From Rubellimicrobium arenae (lineage in GTDB: Bacteria; Pseudomonadota; Alphaproteobacteria; Rhodobacterales; Rhodobacteraceae): a stretch of DNA of 64,000 bases. The stretch spans positions 1 to 64,000 of the forward strand of contig NZ_JAFMST010000007.1 in NCBI RefSeq assembly GCF_017916275.1. Reading direction: 5' to 3'. The position numbers and the translations under genes were made by a program. Positions 49,641 through 58,664 of the stretch are shown here, in pieces (position 1 is the stretch's first letter; each line of letters opens with the position of its first letter). Under the pieces are notes generated by a model that worked only from the letters and a program-made list of their open reading frames with translations, did not search any database and was not told where the DNA came from.

Positions 49641-52367
49641 ATGACGACCACCCCCCATGTCTCGGCTCGGCCGATGCAGGTGCGTCGCATCCGCGTCTAC
49701 CGCGGACCGCACCTCCATAGCATGACGCCGATGGTGCAGGTCGAGCTGGACCTGGGTTGGCTCGAGCAGTGGCCGACCGACCGTTTGGGTGAGTTCTCGG
49801 CGCGGCTGGTCGCCCTGCTGCCGGGCCTGGCGGACCATGGCTGCAGCGACGGCGTGCCCGGCGGCTTTCTGCGACGCCTGGAGGAGGGCACCTGGCTGGG
49901 TCATGTGATCGAGCACGTCGCTCTCGAACTGCAGGCCCGGGCCGGCCATCGCATCACACGCGGCAAGACGCGGAGCGTGAAGGACCAGCCCGGCGTCTAC
50001 CACGTCATGTACGCCTACCAGGATCGCGAGATCGGACTGCTGGCGGGCCGGCTTGCCATCGAACTGGTCGAAAGCCTCCTGCCGCTGGAGTTCGGTGGCG
50101 TGCTGGGCCTTGGCGGCTTCGGCGTGGAGGTGCCCGGCCACCTCGCCGAGGGTCTGGAGCGGCTTCAGGACCTCGCGCGGGAGCGGGCCCTGGGACCAAC
50201 CACGGCGGCGCTGGTGCAGGAGGCCGAACGGCGGGGCATCCCCGTCGCCCGGCTGGACGGAGACAGCCTCATGCGGCTGGGACAGGGCCGGCACCAGAAG
50301 CGGATCCGGGCCAGTTGCACCGATCTCACCTCGCAGGTCGCGACGGACATCGCCGGGGACAAGGACCTGACCAAGGCGCTCCTGTCCGAAGCCGGCCTGC
50401 CGGTCCCGCGCGGCGCGACGGTGCGGAGCCGCGATGACGCGGTCGAGGCCGCGCGGCGGCTGGGGTTCCCGGTCGTGGCCAAGCCCCTGGACGGAAACCA
50501 TGGCCGGGGCGTGAACACGGGCTTGGCCTCCGATCACGACGTGCGCTGGGCCTTTGACCAGGCCGCCCCCGAGGGCGCGGCCGTCATCGTCGAGCAGATG
50601 ATGCCCGGCGACGACCACCGGATCCTCGTGGTCGGAGGCCGGGTCGTGGCGGCCGCCCGTCGCCTGCCCCCCATCGCCATCGGCGACGGGGCGAGCACGA
50701 TCCGCGAGATCGTGGCCGAGATGAACCGCGACCCCCGGCGCGGGGTGGGCCATGAGGCCGTGCTGACCCGCATCGAGATCGACGACTGCATGGAGCATTT
50801 CCTGGCCAGCCAGGGCCTGGGGCCTGACAGCGTGCTCCGGCCGGGCCAGGAGGTGCGGCTCCGTCCCACCGCCAACCTGTCCACGGGCGGCACCGCGACG
50901 GATGTCACGGACATCATGCACCCCGGCACGCGCCTGGCCGCCGAACGGGCCGCCCGCATCGTGGGGCTGGACATCGCGGGGATCGACCTCGTTTGCCCCG
51001 ACATCACGCGGCCTTTGTCCGAGACGGGCGGCGGGATCGTCGAGGTCAACGCCGGTCCCGGCTTCCGGATGCACGTCGCGCCCTCGGCCGGACGGCCGCG
51101 GGACGTGGCCGGCCCGGTCATGGACCTCCTGTTCCCGGAGGGGAGCCAGGGGCGCATCCCCATCTTCGCCGTCACCGGGACGAACGGAAAGTCCACCACG
51201 GGCCGGATGCTCGCGCATGTCCTCAGGGCGTCGGGCCAGCGCGTCGGGCTCACCTCGACCACCGGCATCCTGATCGACGGCCGCGAGGTCGAAACCGGCG
51301 ACTGCGCGGGGCCGGGCAGCGCACGGCTCGTGCTGGCAGAGCCCGGCGTTGACGCCGCCGTGCTGGAATGCGCCCGGGGCGGCATCCTGCGCGAGGGCCT
51401 GGGCTTCCAGGACTGCGACGTGGGCTGCGTGCTCAACGTCCGGCCCGACCACCTGGGCCAGGGCGGCGTGGCGACGCTGGAGGACATGGCCGCCGTGAAG
51501 TCGGTGGTGGTCGAGGCCGTCCGCCGGGACGGCTGGAGCGTGCTCAACGCCGACGATCCGCTGGTCGCCGGGATGGCGGACGACGCCGGGGGCCGGATCT
51601 GCTGGTTCTCCCTCCGGCCCGAGGCCGAGTGGCACGACAGCCTGCGCGAGGGCCTGGCCCGGCAGGACCGCGCCGTCAGTCAGGAAAATGAAACCATCAT
51701 CCTTCATCAGGACGGCAGGCGCCTGGCGCTCATGTCCGTCCGCGACATCCCTGCGACATTCGGAGGAGCAGCCCTGTTCAACATCGAGAATGCCCTCGCC
51801 GCCATCGCCATGGCGTGGTGCGGCGGCGTGGAGCCCGCCACCCTTCGCGACGCCATGTCGTCCTTCGCCACCTCCTACGAGACGACGCCGGGCCGGTTGA
51901 ACCTGCACCGGAACGGCGTCTTCGACACGATCCTCGACTATGCCCACTGCGCAGGCTCGCTGGAGGCGCTGGGCACCTTCGTCCGACGGCTCGACCCGGC
52001 TCCACGGCGCGTCATCGCCCTGGTGGGCGCGCCCGGCGACCGCAGGGACGAGGATATCCGCACGATGGGCGCGGTGGCGGGACGCCATTTCGACATCGTC
52101 GTCTTCAAGGAGGACCAGGACCTGCGCGGCCGCGCGCCGGGCGAGGCCGCCGCCCTGCTCATGGAGGGCGCCCTGGGCGCCGGTTGCCCGCGAAGCCGCC
52201 TCTTCACCGTACGGGACGAGGTCGAGGCCACACGACACGCCTTGCGCCTGGGCGGCCCGGGCGACCTGGTGGTCGTCACGGCGGACGACATCGCAGCCGT
52301 CTGGGACCAGATCCGCAGCTTCAGCCCCCGGACCCGCGAGGTCCCCGCCCTGGCGAGAGCGGGCTGA
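49641..52367 (+). CDS. cphA: Cyanophycin synthetase
   Basis: It polymerises aspartate and arginine into cyanophycin, a nitrogen/carbon storage polymer, without ribosomes. The 908-residue protein (GAGGAGGA before the ATG) has the three expected parts. The N-terminal domain (about 1-160) shows RIRVYRGPHLHSM, HVALELQARAG and YQDREIGLLAGRLA. The ATP-grasp domain (about 215-480) has PVVAKPLDGNHGRGVNTGL and GGGIVEVNAGPGFRMH. The Mur ligase-like domain has the intact ATP loop VTGTNGKSTTGR near residue 512. Intact motifs in both ATP sites mark the CphA1 type that uses free amino acids, not the dipeptide-using CphA2. Its stop overlaps an isoaspartyl peptidase gene. Confidence 0.95.
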   Translation: MTTTPHVSARPMQVRRIRVYRGPHLHSMTPMVQVELDLGWLEQWPTDRLGEFSARLVALLPGLADHGCSDGVPGGFLRRLEEGTWLGHVIEHVALELQARAGHRITRGKTRSVKDQPGVYHVMYAYQDREIGLLAGRLAIELVESLLPLEFGGVLGLGGFGVEVPGHLAEGLERLQDLARERALGPTTAALVQEAERRGIPVARLDGDSLMRLGQGRHQKRIRASCTDLTSQVATDIAGDKDLTKALLSEAGLPVPRGATVRSRDDAVEAARRLGFPVVAKPLDGNHGRGVNTGLASDHDVRWAFDQAAPEGAAVIVEQMMPGDDHRILVVGGRVVAAARRLPPIAIGDGASTIREIVAEMNRDPRRGVGHEAVLTRIEIDDCMEHFLASQGLGPDSVLRPGQEVRLRPTANLSTGGTATDVTDIMHPGTRLAAERAARIVGLDIAGIDLVCPDITRPLSETGGGIVEVNAGPGFRMHVAPSAGRPRDVAGPVMDLLFPEGSQGRIPIFAVTGTNGKSTTGRMLAHVLRASGQRVGLTSTTGILIDGREVETGDCAGPGSARLVLAEPGVDAAVLECARGGILREGLGFQDCDVGCVLNVRPDHLGQGGVATLEDMAAVKSVVVEAVRRDGWSVLNADDPLVAGMADDAGGRICWFSLRPEAEWHDSLREGLARQDRAVSQENETIILHQDGRRLALMSVRDIPATFGGAALFNIENALAAIAMAWCGGVEPATLRDAMSSFATSYETTPGRLNLHRNGVFDTILDYAHCAGSLEALGTFVRRLDPAPRRVIALVGAPGDRRDEDIRTMGAVAGRHFDIVVFKEDQDLRGRAPGEAAALLMEGALGAGCPRSRLFTVRDEVEATRHALRLGGPGDLVVVTADDIAAVWDQIRSFSPRTREVPALARAG

Positions 52368-53224
52368 TGTGGGCGATCGCGTTGCACGGGGGGGCGACCG
52401 AGGTCGCGCCCGACAAGGAGGCGGCCTACCGTGATGGTTGCCTTGCGGCGCTGGCGGCGGGCCGCGTCATCTTGGAGGGTGGCGGATCCGCCGTCGACGC
52501 CACCGCCGCCGCGGTCCAGGTGCTCGAGGACGACCCGACCTTCAACGCCGGCTGCGGATCGGCCCGGAACGAGGCCGGCGACATCGAGATGTGCGCGGCC
52601 CTCATGAACGGGCACAACCTCAAGATCGGGGCGGTGGGCGTGATCCGGGACGTCCGGCACCCGATCGGCGTCGCCATGGCCCTCATGGACGAGAACGAGG
52701 TTCTCCTGGCCGGGGACGGAGCGCGCCGCTTCGCCGAAGCCAAGGGCCTCACGCCGCCCGCGGTGCTCCCGCTCAGGGTGGCCCAGGAGAGCGGCGCGGC
52801 CGATCGCCAGCATGACACGGTCGGCTGCGTGGCGCGCGACAGTTCGGGCCGGCTGGCGGCGGCCACCTCGACCGGGGGCCTGGAAGGGGTCCGGGTCGGA
52901 CGCGTGGGCGACTCGGCCATGCCGGGCTGCGGCTTCTACGCCGACGACTCGCTCGGCGCGGTCGTGCTGTCGGGAGATGGAGAGATGATCGCCCGGGCGA
53001 TGGCGGCCGGGCGGATCCTTCTCGACGCCCGCAGCATGGCTCCGGACGAGGCGATCCGACGCGCCCTGGCCCAGGTCGCCGCGCTCGAGGGCGAGGCCGG
53101 GGCGGTCCTGGTGACCCCGACGGGCCTGATCGTCTGGGACCACACCAGCCGGGACTTCTGCGTGGCCTCGCAGTGCGAGGGGGAGGCGGGGCCGACCGTG
53201 TCCCTGGGCAAGGCGCAGGGCTGA
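52367..53224 (+). CDS. Isoaspartyl peptidase / L-asparaginase (Ntn-hydrolase)
   Basis: The 285-residue precursor self-cleaves before the nucleophile T151 (DRQHDTVGCVARD), producing alpha and beta chains. The N-terminus (WAIALHGGATE) and the segments DDPTFNAGCGSARN and STGGLEGVRVGRVGDS complete the family pattern. It hydrolyses beta-aspartyl dipeptides and asparagine. The ATG overlaps the cyanophycin synthetase stop by 1 nt. Because cyanophycin breaks down to beta-Asp-Arg dipeptides, splitting these is its probable job. No cyanophycinase (cphB) is next to it. Confidence 0.93.
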   Translation: MWAIALHGGATEVAPDKEAAYRDGCLAALAAGRVILEGGGSAVDATAAAVQVLEDDPTFNAGCGSARNEAGDIEMCAALMNGHNLKIGAVGVIRDVRHPIGVAMALMDENEVLLAGDGARRFAEAKGLTPPAVLPLRVAQESGAADRQHDTVGCVARDSSGRLAAATSTGGLEGVRVGRVGDSAMPGCGFYADDSLGAVVLSGDGEMIARAMAAGRILLDARSMAPDEAIRRALAQVAALEGEAGAVLVTPTGLIVWDHTSRDFCVASQCEGEAGPTVSLGKAQG

Positions 53225-53250
53225 CCCCTTGCCGGGCGCCGAAGCGGCCC

Positions 53251-54228
53251 TCAGCCCTTGCCGTAGGGCGCGGGCCGGGGCGGCAGGCTCAGGCGCACGG
53301 TCCCCTGCGCCATGCCCTGGGCGATCTGCTCGGCCAGGGCCGTGGCGCAATGGCCGTCCCAGGCCGAGGCTCCGACAGGCTCCCCGCTCGCGACCGAACG
53401 GACCCAGGCCTGCATCTGGTCCCGGTAGGCCTGCGCGAACCGCGGCACCCAGTTGTCCGGGAAGACGAATCCGTGCCGGTTGGCGTGGTTCAAAACGCTG
53501 GACGCCGGCGCGGCCATGGCGACCGTGCCTTCGCGCCCCACCAGTTCCGCATGGACGTGGTATCCGTAACGGGCGTTGATGAAGACCTCGGTCGAGACGA
53601 TCTGGCCGCTGTCCGTTTCCATGACGATCATCAAGGGCTCGCCCCCGGGGCCGGCATGGACGCGGGCCGACACCATCTCGGCGTCCAGGAGCCACCGGCT
53701 GATGTCGATCTCGTGGACGAAGGAGTTGGTGATGGGCATGGGCCCGGTGAACCAGTCGGGCGCGCTCGGGTTCCGGTGGATGTTGTGGAGAAGGACCGGC
53801 GCGCCGATCCGGCCCTCGTCCGCGGCCGCCTTCATGTCGAGATAGGCGGCGTCGAACCGGCGCATGTAGCCCATGGTGACGAGGCGGCGGCCCAGCGCGA
53901 CCTCGGCCTCCACCACCTGCCAGCCCTCCTCGGCCGTGGGCGCGATGGGCTTCTCGAGGAGAACGGGCTTGCCCGCCGCAAGGCAGGCCAGCGCCAGGGT
54001 GGCGTGAGTCGCGTCCGGAGAGGCGACGACCACCGCCTCGACCTCCGGATCGGAGATCAGGGCCAGGGGGTCGGACAAGGTCCGCGCCCCGCCCGCCGCT
54101 GCGGTCGCCCGTTCGGGATCGGCGTCGCAGACGGCGGCCAGATGCGCTCCGGCCGTGGCTTCGCGCAGCAGGCGGGCGTGGTAGGATCCCATCACCCCCG
54201 CCCCGATGACACCGACGCGCAGGCTCAT
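53251..54228 (-). CDS. Gfo/Idh/MocA oxidoreductase (inositol-dehydrogenase-like)
   Basis: The 325-residue NAD(P)-dependent sugar/cyclitol dehydrogenase has the Rossmann start LRVGVIGAGVMGSYHARLL, the EKPIAP lysine-proline motif near residue 94 and the DISRWLL helix whose Asp/His region holds catalytic residues (VHEIDISRW). The sequence resembles IolG-like inositol dehydrogenases, fitting iolD and iolE in the divergent operon. It is last in a five-gene leftward operon and overlaps the preceding gene by 4 nt. The precise substrate is not determinable. Confidence 0.87.
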   Translation of the reverse strand: MSLRVGVIGAGVMGSYHARLLREATAGAHLAAVCDADPERATAAAGGARTLSDPLALISDPEVEAVVVASPDATHATLALACLAAGKPVLLEKPIAPTAEEGWQVVEAEVALGRRLVTMGYMRRFDAAYLDMKAAADEGRIGAPVLLHNIHRNPSAPDWFTGPMPITNSFVHEIDISRWLLDAEMVSARVHAGPGGEPLMIVMETDSGQIVSTEVFINARYGYHVHAELVGREGTVAMAAPASSVLNHANRHGFVFPDNWVPRFAQAYRDQMQAWVRSVASGEPVGASAWDGHCATALAEQIAQGMAQGTVRLSLPPRPAPYGKG

Positions 54229-55343
54229 GCCACGTCGACCCAGGCCTGCGCCCTGGACGAGGCGTGCACGGCCTCGACAAGGCTCTGGATGCGCAGGCCC
54301 TTGCGGAAGTTGAAGGGCTCCGGGGCTTTGCCGGCCAGCGCGTCGAGATAGCCTGCGACCTCGATGGCCTTGAGATCGTTGAACCCGATCTGATGGCCGG
54401 GCGCCACGCAGAAGCGGCCATAGGGCGCATGGTCCGGCGCAGCCTCGATGCGGCGGAAGCCGCGACGGCCAGGCGCGTCCTCGGCGGAGTAGAAATGCAG
54501 CTCGTTGAACCGCTCCTGGGTGAAGAGGAGCGCGCCCTTGGTGCCGTAGACCTCGAAGTCGTGCTGCATCTTGCGGCCCATGGCGATCCAGGAGGCCTCG
54601 ATGGAGCCCGAGGCGCCGTTGGCGAAGCGCACGAAGGTCCGGCCGACGTCGTCCACCTCCACCGCGCGGCGACCGCCCTTCCCGTCCGGACGCTCGCCGA
54701 TGACGGTCACGGTGTCGCCCATCAGGCGCGTGATCGGGCCAAGCAGGAACTCGGCGGTGGCGAGCGCGTGGCTGCCGATGTCGGCAAAGGCCCCGCCGCC
54801 CGCCGGGTCGTGCCGGAAGCCCCAGGCGCCGTTCGCGTCGGCCATGTAGTCCTCGGCGTGGACGCCGCGATAGCTGCGGATCTCGCCCAGCTCGCCCGCG
54901 GCGATCATGTCGCGCGCCAGGATCAGCATGGGATTGCAGAGATAGTTGAAGCCCACCTGGGTCTTGCGGCCCGCTGCCTCGGCGGCCTCCGCCATCTCGC
55001 GGGCATCCTGCGCCAGCGGCGCGAGCGGCTTTTCACAGTAGACGTGCTTGCCTGCGGCGATCGCGGCCAGGGCCATCTCCTTGTGGAGCGCATTGGGCGC
55101 GGTGATGTTCACCACGTCGATCTCGGGGTCGGCCACCATGGCCTGCCAGTCGTCGGTCGCCGTGGCGAAGCCCAGCGCGTCCGCGGCGCTCTGCGCCAGT
55201 CCCATGTTCGCGTCGGCGAGCGTCCTCAGCTCCACCCGGAACGGCAGGTCGAACACCTTCTCGGCCGCGCCATAGCCGAAGGCGTGCGCCTTGCCCATGA
55301 AGCCCGAGCCGATCAGGCCCACGCGGAGGACGGGTTTGGTCAT
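54225..55343 (-). CDS. Gfo/Idh/MocA oxidoreductase (second paralogue)
   Basis: The 372-residue protein starts at MTKPVLRVGLIGSG. It has the motifs GFMGKAHAFGY, the HVYCEKPLAP lysine motif near residue 100, and GGGAFADIGSHALATAEFLLG with the catalytic-region Asp and His. It is longer than its neighbour and of the YhhX/sugar-dehydrogenase type. Its ATG overlaps the stop of the upstream 2-hydroxyacid dehydrogenase by 4 nt. Two different dehydrogenases of this family suggest stepwise oxidation or interconversion of cyclitol isomers (inference). Confidence 0.88.
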   Translation of the reverse strand: MTKPVLRVGLIGSGFMGKAHAFGYGAAEKVFDLPFRVELRTLADANMGLAQSAADALGFATATDDWQAMVADPEIDVVNITAPNALHKEMALAAIAAGKHVYCEKPLAPLAQDAREMAEAAEAAGRKTQVGFNYLCNPMLILARDMIAAGELGEIRSYRGVHAEDYMADANGAWGFRHDPAGGGAFADIGSHALATAEFLLGPITRLMGDTVTVIGERPDGKGGRRAVEVDDVGRTFVRFANGASGSIEASWIAMGRKMQHDFEVYGTKGALLFTQERFNELHFYSAEDAPGRRGFRRIEAAPDHAPYGRFCVAPGHQIGFNDLKAIEVAGYLDALAGKAPEPFNFRKGLRIQSLVEAVHASSRAQAWVDVA

Positions 55344-56299
55344 GTGAAGTCCCTGTTGACGATGAGGTCGGAGTCGATCCGTCCCTGGAAGAAGCTCAAG
55401 GCGTTGTCCACCGACATCACGGCCATCCGCTCGGCGCATTCGGCGGTCAGCGCCGCGATGTGGGGCGTGAGCACCACCTGGTCGAAGGCCAGGAGCGGGT
55501 GATCGGCCGCCGGGGGCTCGCCCTCGAAGACGTCGAGCCCGGCGGCCCCCACGACCCCGGAGGCCAGCGCCCCGGCGAGCGCGCCCTCGTCCACCACCCC
55601 GCCCCGGGCCGTGTTGACCAGGATCATCCCGGGCTTCATGACGGCGAACTCGGCGGCGCCGATCAGCGGCGCCCCGACCTTGGGCGCGTGGACCGAGACG
55701 GCATCGGCCCAGGCCAGCCCTTCGGCCAGGGTGTCCACCGGATGGACGGGCCCTTCGGGCCAGCCAGAGGACAGCAGGAAGGGGTCATGGGCCCGCACCT
55801 CCAGGCCAAAAGCCTGCGCCATGCGCCCCAATTGCCGGCCGATGCGGCCATAGCCCAGGATCAGCAGTCGCTTGCCGGAGATCTCGCCCGCCTCGAGCCG
55901 GTTGCGCCAGCCCCACAGGGCGGGGTCGCGCACGGCCCGGTCGGCCCGCACGAGTCGCTTGGCCGCGGCCAGCAGGAGCGTCATCGCATGTTCGGCCACC
56001 GACACGGAGTTCACGTCGCCCACGATGGCCAGGGGGATGCGCCGCGCGTTCAGCGCCGCCACGTCCACCGCGTCGTAGCCCACCCCGTGACGCGAGACGA
56101 TCTTGAGGTTCCGGGCCCGTTCCACCGTCGCGGCCGAAAGCGGCTGCGTGCGGATCACCAGGCCCTCCGCCTTGTCGATGAAGGGCAGGTAGGCGGGCTC
56201 GGACACCTCCTCGACATAGTCGAAGGTGACGCCCGGCGCGGAGGCCAGGCGGTCGAGACCGGCGGGATGGAGCTTACCGGCAATGAGGAGATGCGGCAT
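55340..56299 (-). CDS. D-2-hydroxyacid dehydrogenase (NAD-dependent)
   Basis: The 319-residue protein has the NAD-binding motif LLILGYGRIGRQLGRMA near residue 148, the arginine/glutamate catalytic block NTARGGVVDEGAL and a catalytic-histidine segment LTPHIAALT. The family includes glyoxylate/hydroxypyruvate reductase and phosphoglycerate dehydrogenase-like enzymes. It shares one nucleotide with the upstream aldolase gene and 4 nt with the downstream dehydrogenase. In this operon it could reduce a keto-acid made by the aldolase. Confidence 0.88.
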   Translation of the reverse strand: MPHLLIAGKLHPAGLDRLASAPGVTFDYVEEVSEPAYLPFIDKAEGLVIRTQPLSAATVERARNLKIVSRHGVGYDAVDVAALNARRIPLAIVGDVNSVSVAEHAMTLLLAAAKRLVRADRAVRDPALWGWRNRLEAGEISGKRLLILGYGRIGRQLGRMAQAFGLEVRAHDPFLLSSGWPEGPVHPVDTLAEGLAWADAVSVHAPKVGAPLIGAAEFAVMKPGMILVNTARGGVVDEGALAGALASGVVGAAGLDVFEGEPPAADHPLLAFDQVVLTPHIAALTAECAERMAVMSVDNALSFFQGRIDSDLIVNRDFT

Positions 56300-57129
56300 C
56301 AGTAGCCTCCCTGGGCAGCGCTCGGCACCGGGACGTCGGCGTCCTGCGCCGGTCCCTTGGAGGCCAGTTCGCGAAAGCGCGCGACCGATGCCGCCGCCGC
56401 CGCGGCGAGGAGCCGCGAGTCCCCCGACACCGTCACGAGATCGAAGCCCCAGCCAAGGGCGCGCGCGGCATAATCCGCCGTCCCGCAATGCAGGGCCGCC
56501 TTGATGCCGTTGCGGTGGGCGGCGTTGCGGATCGCCTGGATGGCGTCGATCATCTCGGGCTCCTCCCGGTCGAAACCGGGGGACAGGCGCCCTCCGCTCA
56601 GTCCGAGCGTGAGGTCGGCGGGGCCGATGTAGAGCCCATCCAGACCCGGCGTGGCCGCGATCGCGTCGAGGTTCCGCATCCCCTCGGCCGTTTCGATCAT
56701 CGCAAAGCCCAGGACCGTGTCGTTGGCGTTGCGGTAATAGTCGGCCAGGCCCTGCGCGACCCCCACCCGGGTCGGCCCGAAGCTGCGCAGCCCCCGCGGC
56801 GGATAGCGCAGGAAGCTTGCGAATTCGGCGGCGTCCCCAGCCGAGTTCACCATGGGGCAGATGATGCCCATCGCCCCGGCATCGAGCAGCTTCATGATCG
56901 CGCCCGGCTCGCGCCAGGGCGCACGCGCCATGGGCCAGACGCCCGAGGCCCGCATGGCCTGGAACATCGGCAGCGCGTCCGAATAGTCGAGCGCGCCGTG
57001 CTGCACGTCGATCGTGATGCTGTCGTAGCCCTGCGCGGCCATGATCTCGGCCGTGAACGGGTTGCCGATCGACAGCCAGCCGTTGAGGACGGCCTTGCCC
57101 TCGGCCCAGATGTCGCGGGGATCCTTCAT
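56299..57129 (-). CDS. HpcH/HpaI family aldolase (class II, pyruvate-type)
   Basis: The 276-residue metal-dependent aldolase has NGWLSIGNPFTAEIMAAQGY, TIDVQHGALDY and the metal-ligand segments FAMIETAEGM and GLYIGPADLTLGL. Such enzymes split 2-keto-3-deoxy acids to pyruvate plus an aldehyde. I use the ATG at 57129, which overlaps the upstream stop (ATGA); a GTG two codons earlier also fits. It lies between genes for an aldehyde dehydrogenase and a hydroxyacid dehydrogenase, whose substrates an aldolase would supply. Confidence 0.9.
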   Translation of the reverse strand: MKDPRDIWAEGKAVLNGWLSIGNPFTAEIMAAQGYDSITIDVQHGALDYSDALPMFQAMRASGVWPMARAPWREPGAIMKLLDAGAMGIICPMVNSAGDAAEFASFLRYPPRGLRSFGPTRVGVAQGLADYYRNANDTVLGFAMIETAEGMRNLDAIAATPGLDGLYIGPADLTLGLSGGRLSPGFDREEPEMIDAIQAIRNAAHRNGIKAALHCGTADYAARALGWGFDLVTVSGDSRLLAAAAAASVARFRELASKGPAQDADVPVPSAAQGGY

Positions 57130-58565
57130 AGCCACACCACCTGCGCCAGCTTGATGTCGAGGTAGTCGCGCAGGCCCTCGATTCCGCCCTCGCGCCCCAT
57201 GCCCGAGAAGTTCGTGCCGCCGAACGGCGCCTCGGACGCGGCCATGGCAAAGCTGTTGATCCCGACCATCCCGGCCTTCAGCTCTGCCACCGTCCGGCGC
57301 GCGCGCTGGGGCGATCGGGTGAAGGCGTAGGCCGACAGGCCCATGTCGCTCGCGTTCGCGCGGGTCAGCGCCTCGTCGTCCGATCCGAAGCGGGTGATGG
57401 CGGCGATGGGGCCGAAGTTCTCCTCGGCCATGACGCGCATGTCGTCGTTCACCTCCGTCAGGACGGTGGGCTCGTGGAAATGCCCGGCGTTGAAGCCGCT
57501 GGCCCGCCGCCCGCCGGACGCCAGCCGGGCGCCCGACTTCAGGGCGTCGGCCACGATCCCCTCGATCTCCTCGAGCCGCCGGCGCGAGATCAGGGGACCC
57601 ATCCCGACCTCGGGGTCGAGCCCGTCGCCCAGCCGGATCGCCTGCGCCCGCGCGACGAAGCCCTCGACGAAGGCGTCATGCAGCGACTCGTGGACATAGA
57701 AGCGGTCCGGGGTCACGCAGACCTGGCCGGCGTTGGCGAACTTGGTCGGGACCGAGACGTTGAGCGCCATCTCGAGGTCCGCGTCCTCGTAGACGATGAG
57801 AGGAGCGTTGCCGCCCAGCTCCATCGACACCTTCTTGAGGGTCGCCGCCGCGTCGCGGATCATCTGCTGCCCCACGCGGGTCGACCCGGTGAGGGATACC
57901 TTGCGGACGCGCTTGTCCGCCATGAGAGGAGCATAGGTCGCGTCGGTGGGTCCGACCACGAGGTTCACCACGCCGTTCGGCAGGTCCCCGGCGCGGCAGC
58001 AGTCGACGATGAGCATGGCCGTTCCCGGCGTCTGCGACGAGGGCCGCAGGACGACGCTGCACCCGGCCGCGAGCGCCGGCGCGACCTTGCGCGCCACAAG
58101 GGCCGCCGGAAAGTTCCAGGCCGTGAAGGCGGCGCAGATGCCGATGGGCTCGTGGCTGACCTCGAAGCGGCCCCCCGGAACGCGGCTCTCGATCACCCGG
58201 CCGTAGATGCGCCGCGCCTCTTCGGCATACCAGCGGAACTGGTCCGCGGCGAGCCCCCACTCCCGCCCGGCCTGGACGAGCGGCTTGCCGGTCTCCGAGG
58301 AGATCATCCGCGCCGCTTCGTCCTTGCGGCGAAGCATCTCGTCGGCGATCCTGTGAAGCGCGTCGGCACGGTCGAAGGCCGGCCTGGCCCGCCAGGCGGC
58401 CAGACCGGCCTCGGCGGCGTCGATGGCCTCGCGCGTGTCGGCGGCTGTCGCAACGGGCACCTCGCCCAGGGACCGTTCGGTCACCGGAGAGGCGATAGGG
58501 GCCGTGCCGCCGTCCGAAGCGCCCCGCCAGGCGCTGTCGATGAACAGTCCGAATGAATGATACAC
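57126..58565 (-). CDS. NAD(P)-dependent aldehyde dehydrogenase (succinate-semialdehyde type)
   Basis: The 479-residue protein starts at GTG (58565) behind GGGAGG. Catalytic features are the AFTAWNFP segment, the SLTGSTRVGQQM nucleotide loop, the general-base glutamate in SMELGGNAP and the nucleophilic cysteine in NAGQVCVTPDR. The sequence resembles GabD-type succinate-semialdehyde dehydrogenases rather than the CoA-dependent methylmalonate-semialdehyde dehydrogenase (IolA) of standard inositol catabolism. First gene of the leftward operon; its start is 20 nt from a strong palindrome shared with iolD. Confidence 0.9.
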   Translation of the reverse strand: MYHSFGLFIDSAWRGASDGGTAPIASPVTERSLGEVPVATAADTREAIDAAEAGLAAWRARPAFDRADALHRIADEMLRRKDEAARMISSETGKPLVQAGREWGLAADQFRWYAEEARRIYGRVIESRVPGGRFEVSHEPIGICAAFTAWNFPAALVARKVAPALAAGCSVVLRPSSQTPGTAMLIVDCCRAGDLPNGVVNLVVGPTDATYAPLMADKRVRKVSLTGSTRVGQQMIRDAAATLKKVSMELGGNAPLIVYEDADLEMALNVSVPTKFANAGQVCVTPDRFYVHESLHDAFVEGFVARAQAIRLGDGLDPEVGMGPLISRRRLEEIEGIVADALKSGARLASGGRRASGFNAGHFHEPTVLTEVNDDMRVMAEENFGPIAAITRFGSDDEALTRANASDMGLSAYAFTRSPQRARRTVAELKAGMVGINSFAMAASEAPFGGTNFSGMGREGGIEGLRDYLDIKLAQVVWL

Positions 58566-58584
58566 TGTGACGGCCTCCCTATCC

Positions 58585-58619
58585 GCAATGGATGTTGCGC
58601 ATCTATTGCATTGTCAATG
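58585..58619. promoter_or_regulatory. Divergent promoter operator: 25-bp palindrome plus adjoining palindrome
   Basis: GCAAT-n-GATG-n5-CATC-n-ATTGC spans 58585-58609 and is symmetric in all 9 positions of each arm. It runs into a second perfect palindrome, CATTG-T-CAATG, at 58609-58619. The 99-nt gap separates the leftward aldehyde-dehydrogenase operon (start 58565) from rightward iolD (start 58665). TTGCAT (58606-58611) and TAACGT (58629-58634), 17 nt apart, could be a weak promoter for iolD, so a bound protein would cover it. The site suits a LacI-, GntR- or RpiR-type repressor, but none is encoded nearby. Confidence 0.7.
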
Positions 58620-58664
58620 ACCGTTGTCTAACGTTCCGTGCAACCGCTCAGGGAGGAGACGAGC

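Noticed and set aside
57130-57135. GTG start for the HpcH aldolase two codons upstream
   Set aside because: The ATG at 57129 overlaps the upstream stop in the ATGA form used throughout this operon; the GTG remains a minor alternative.
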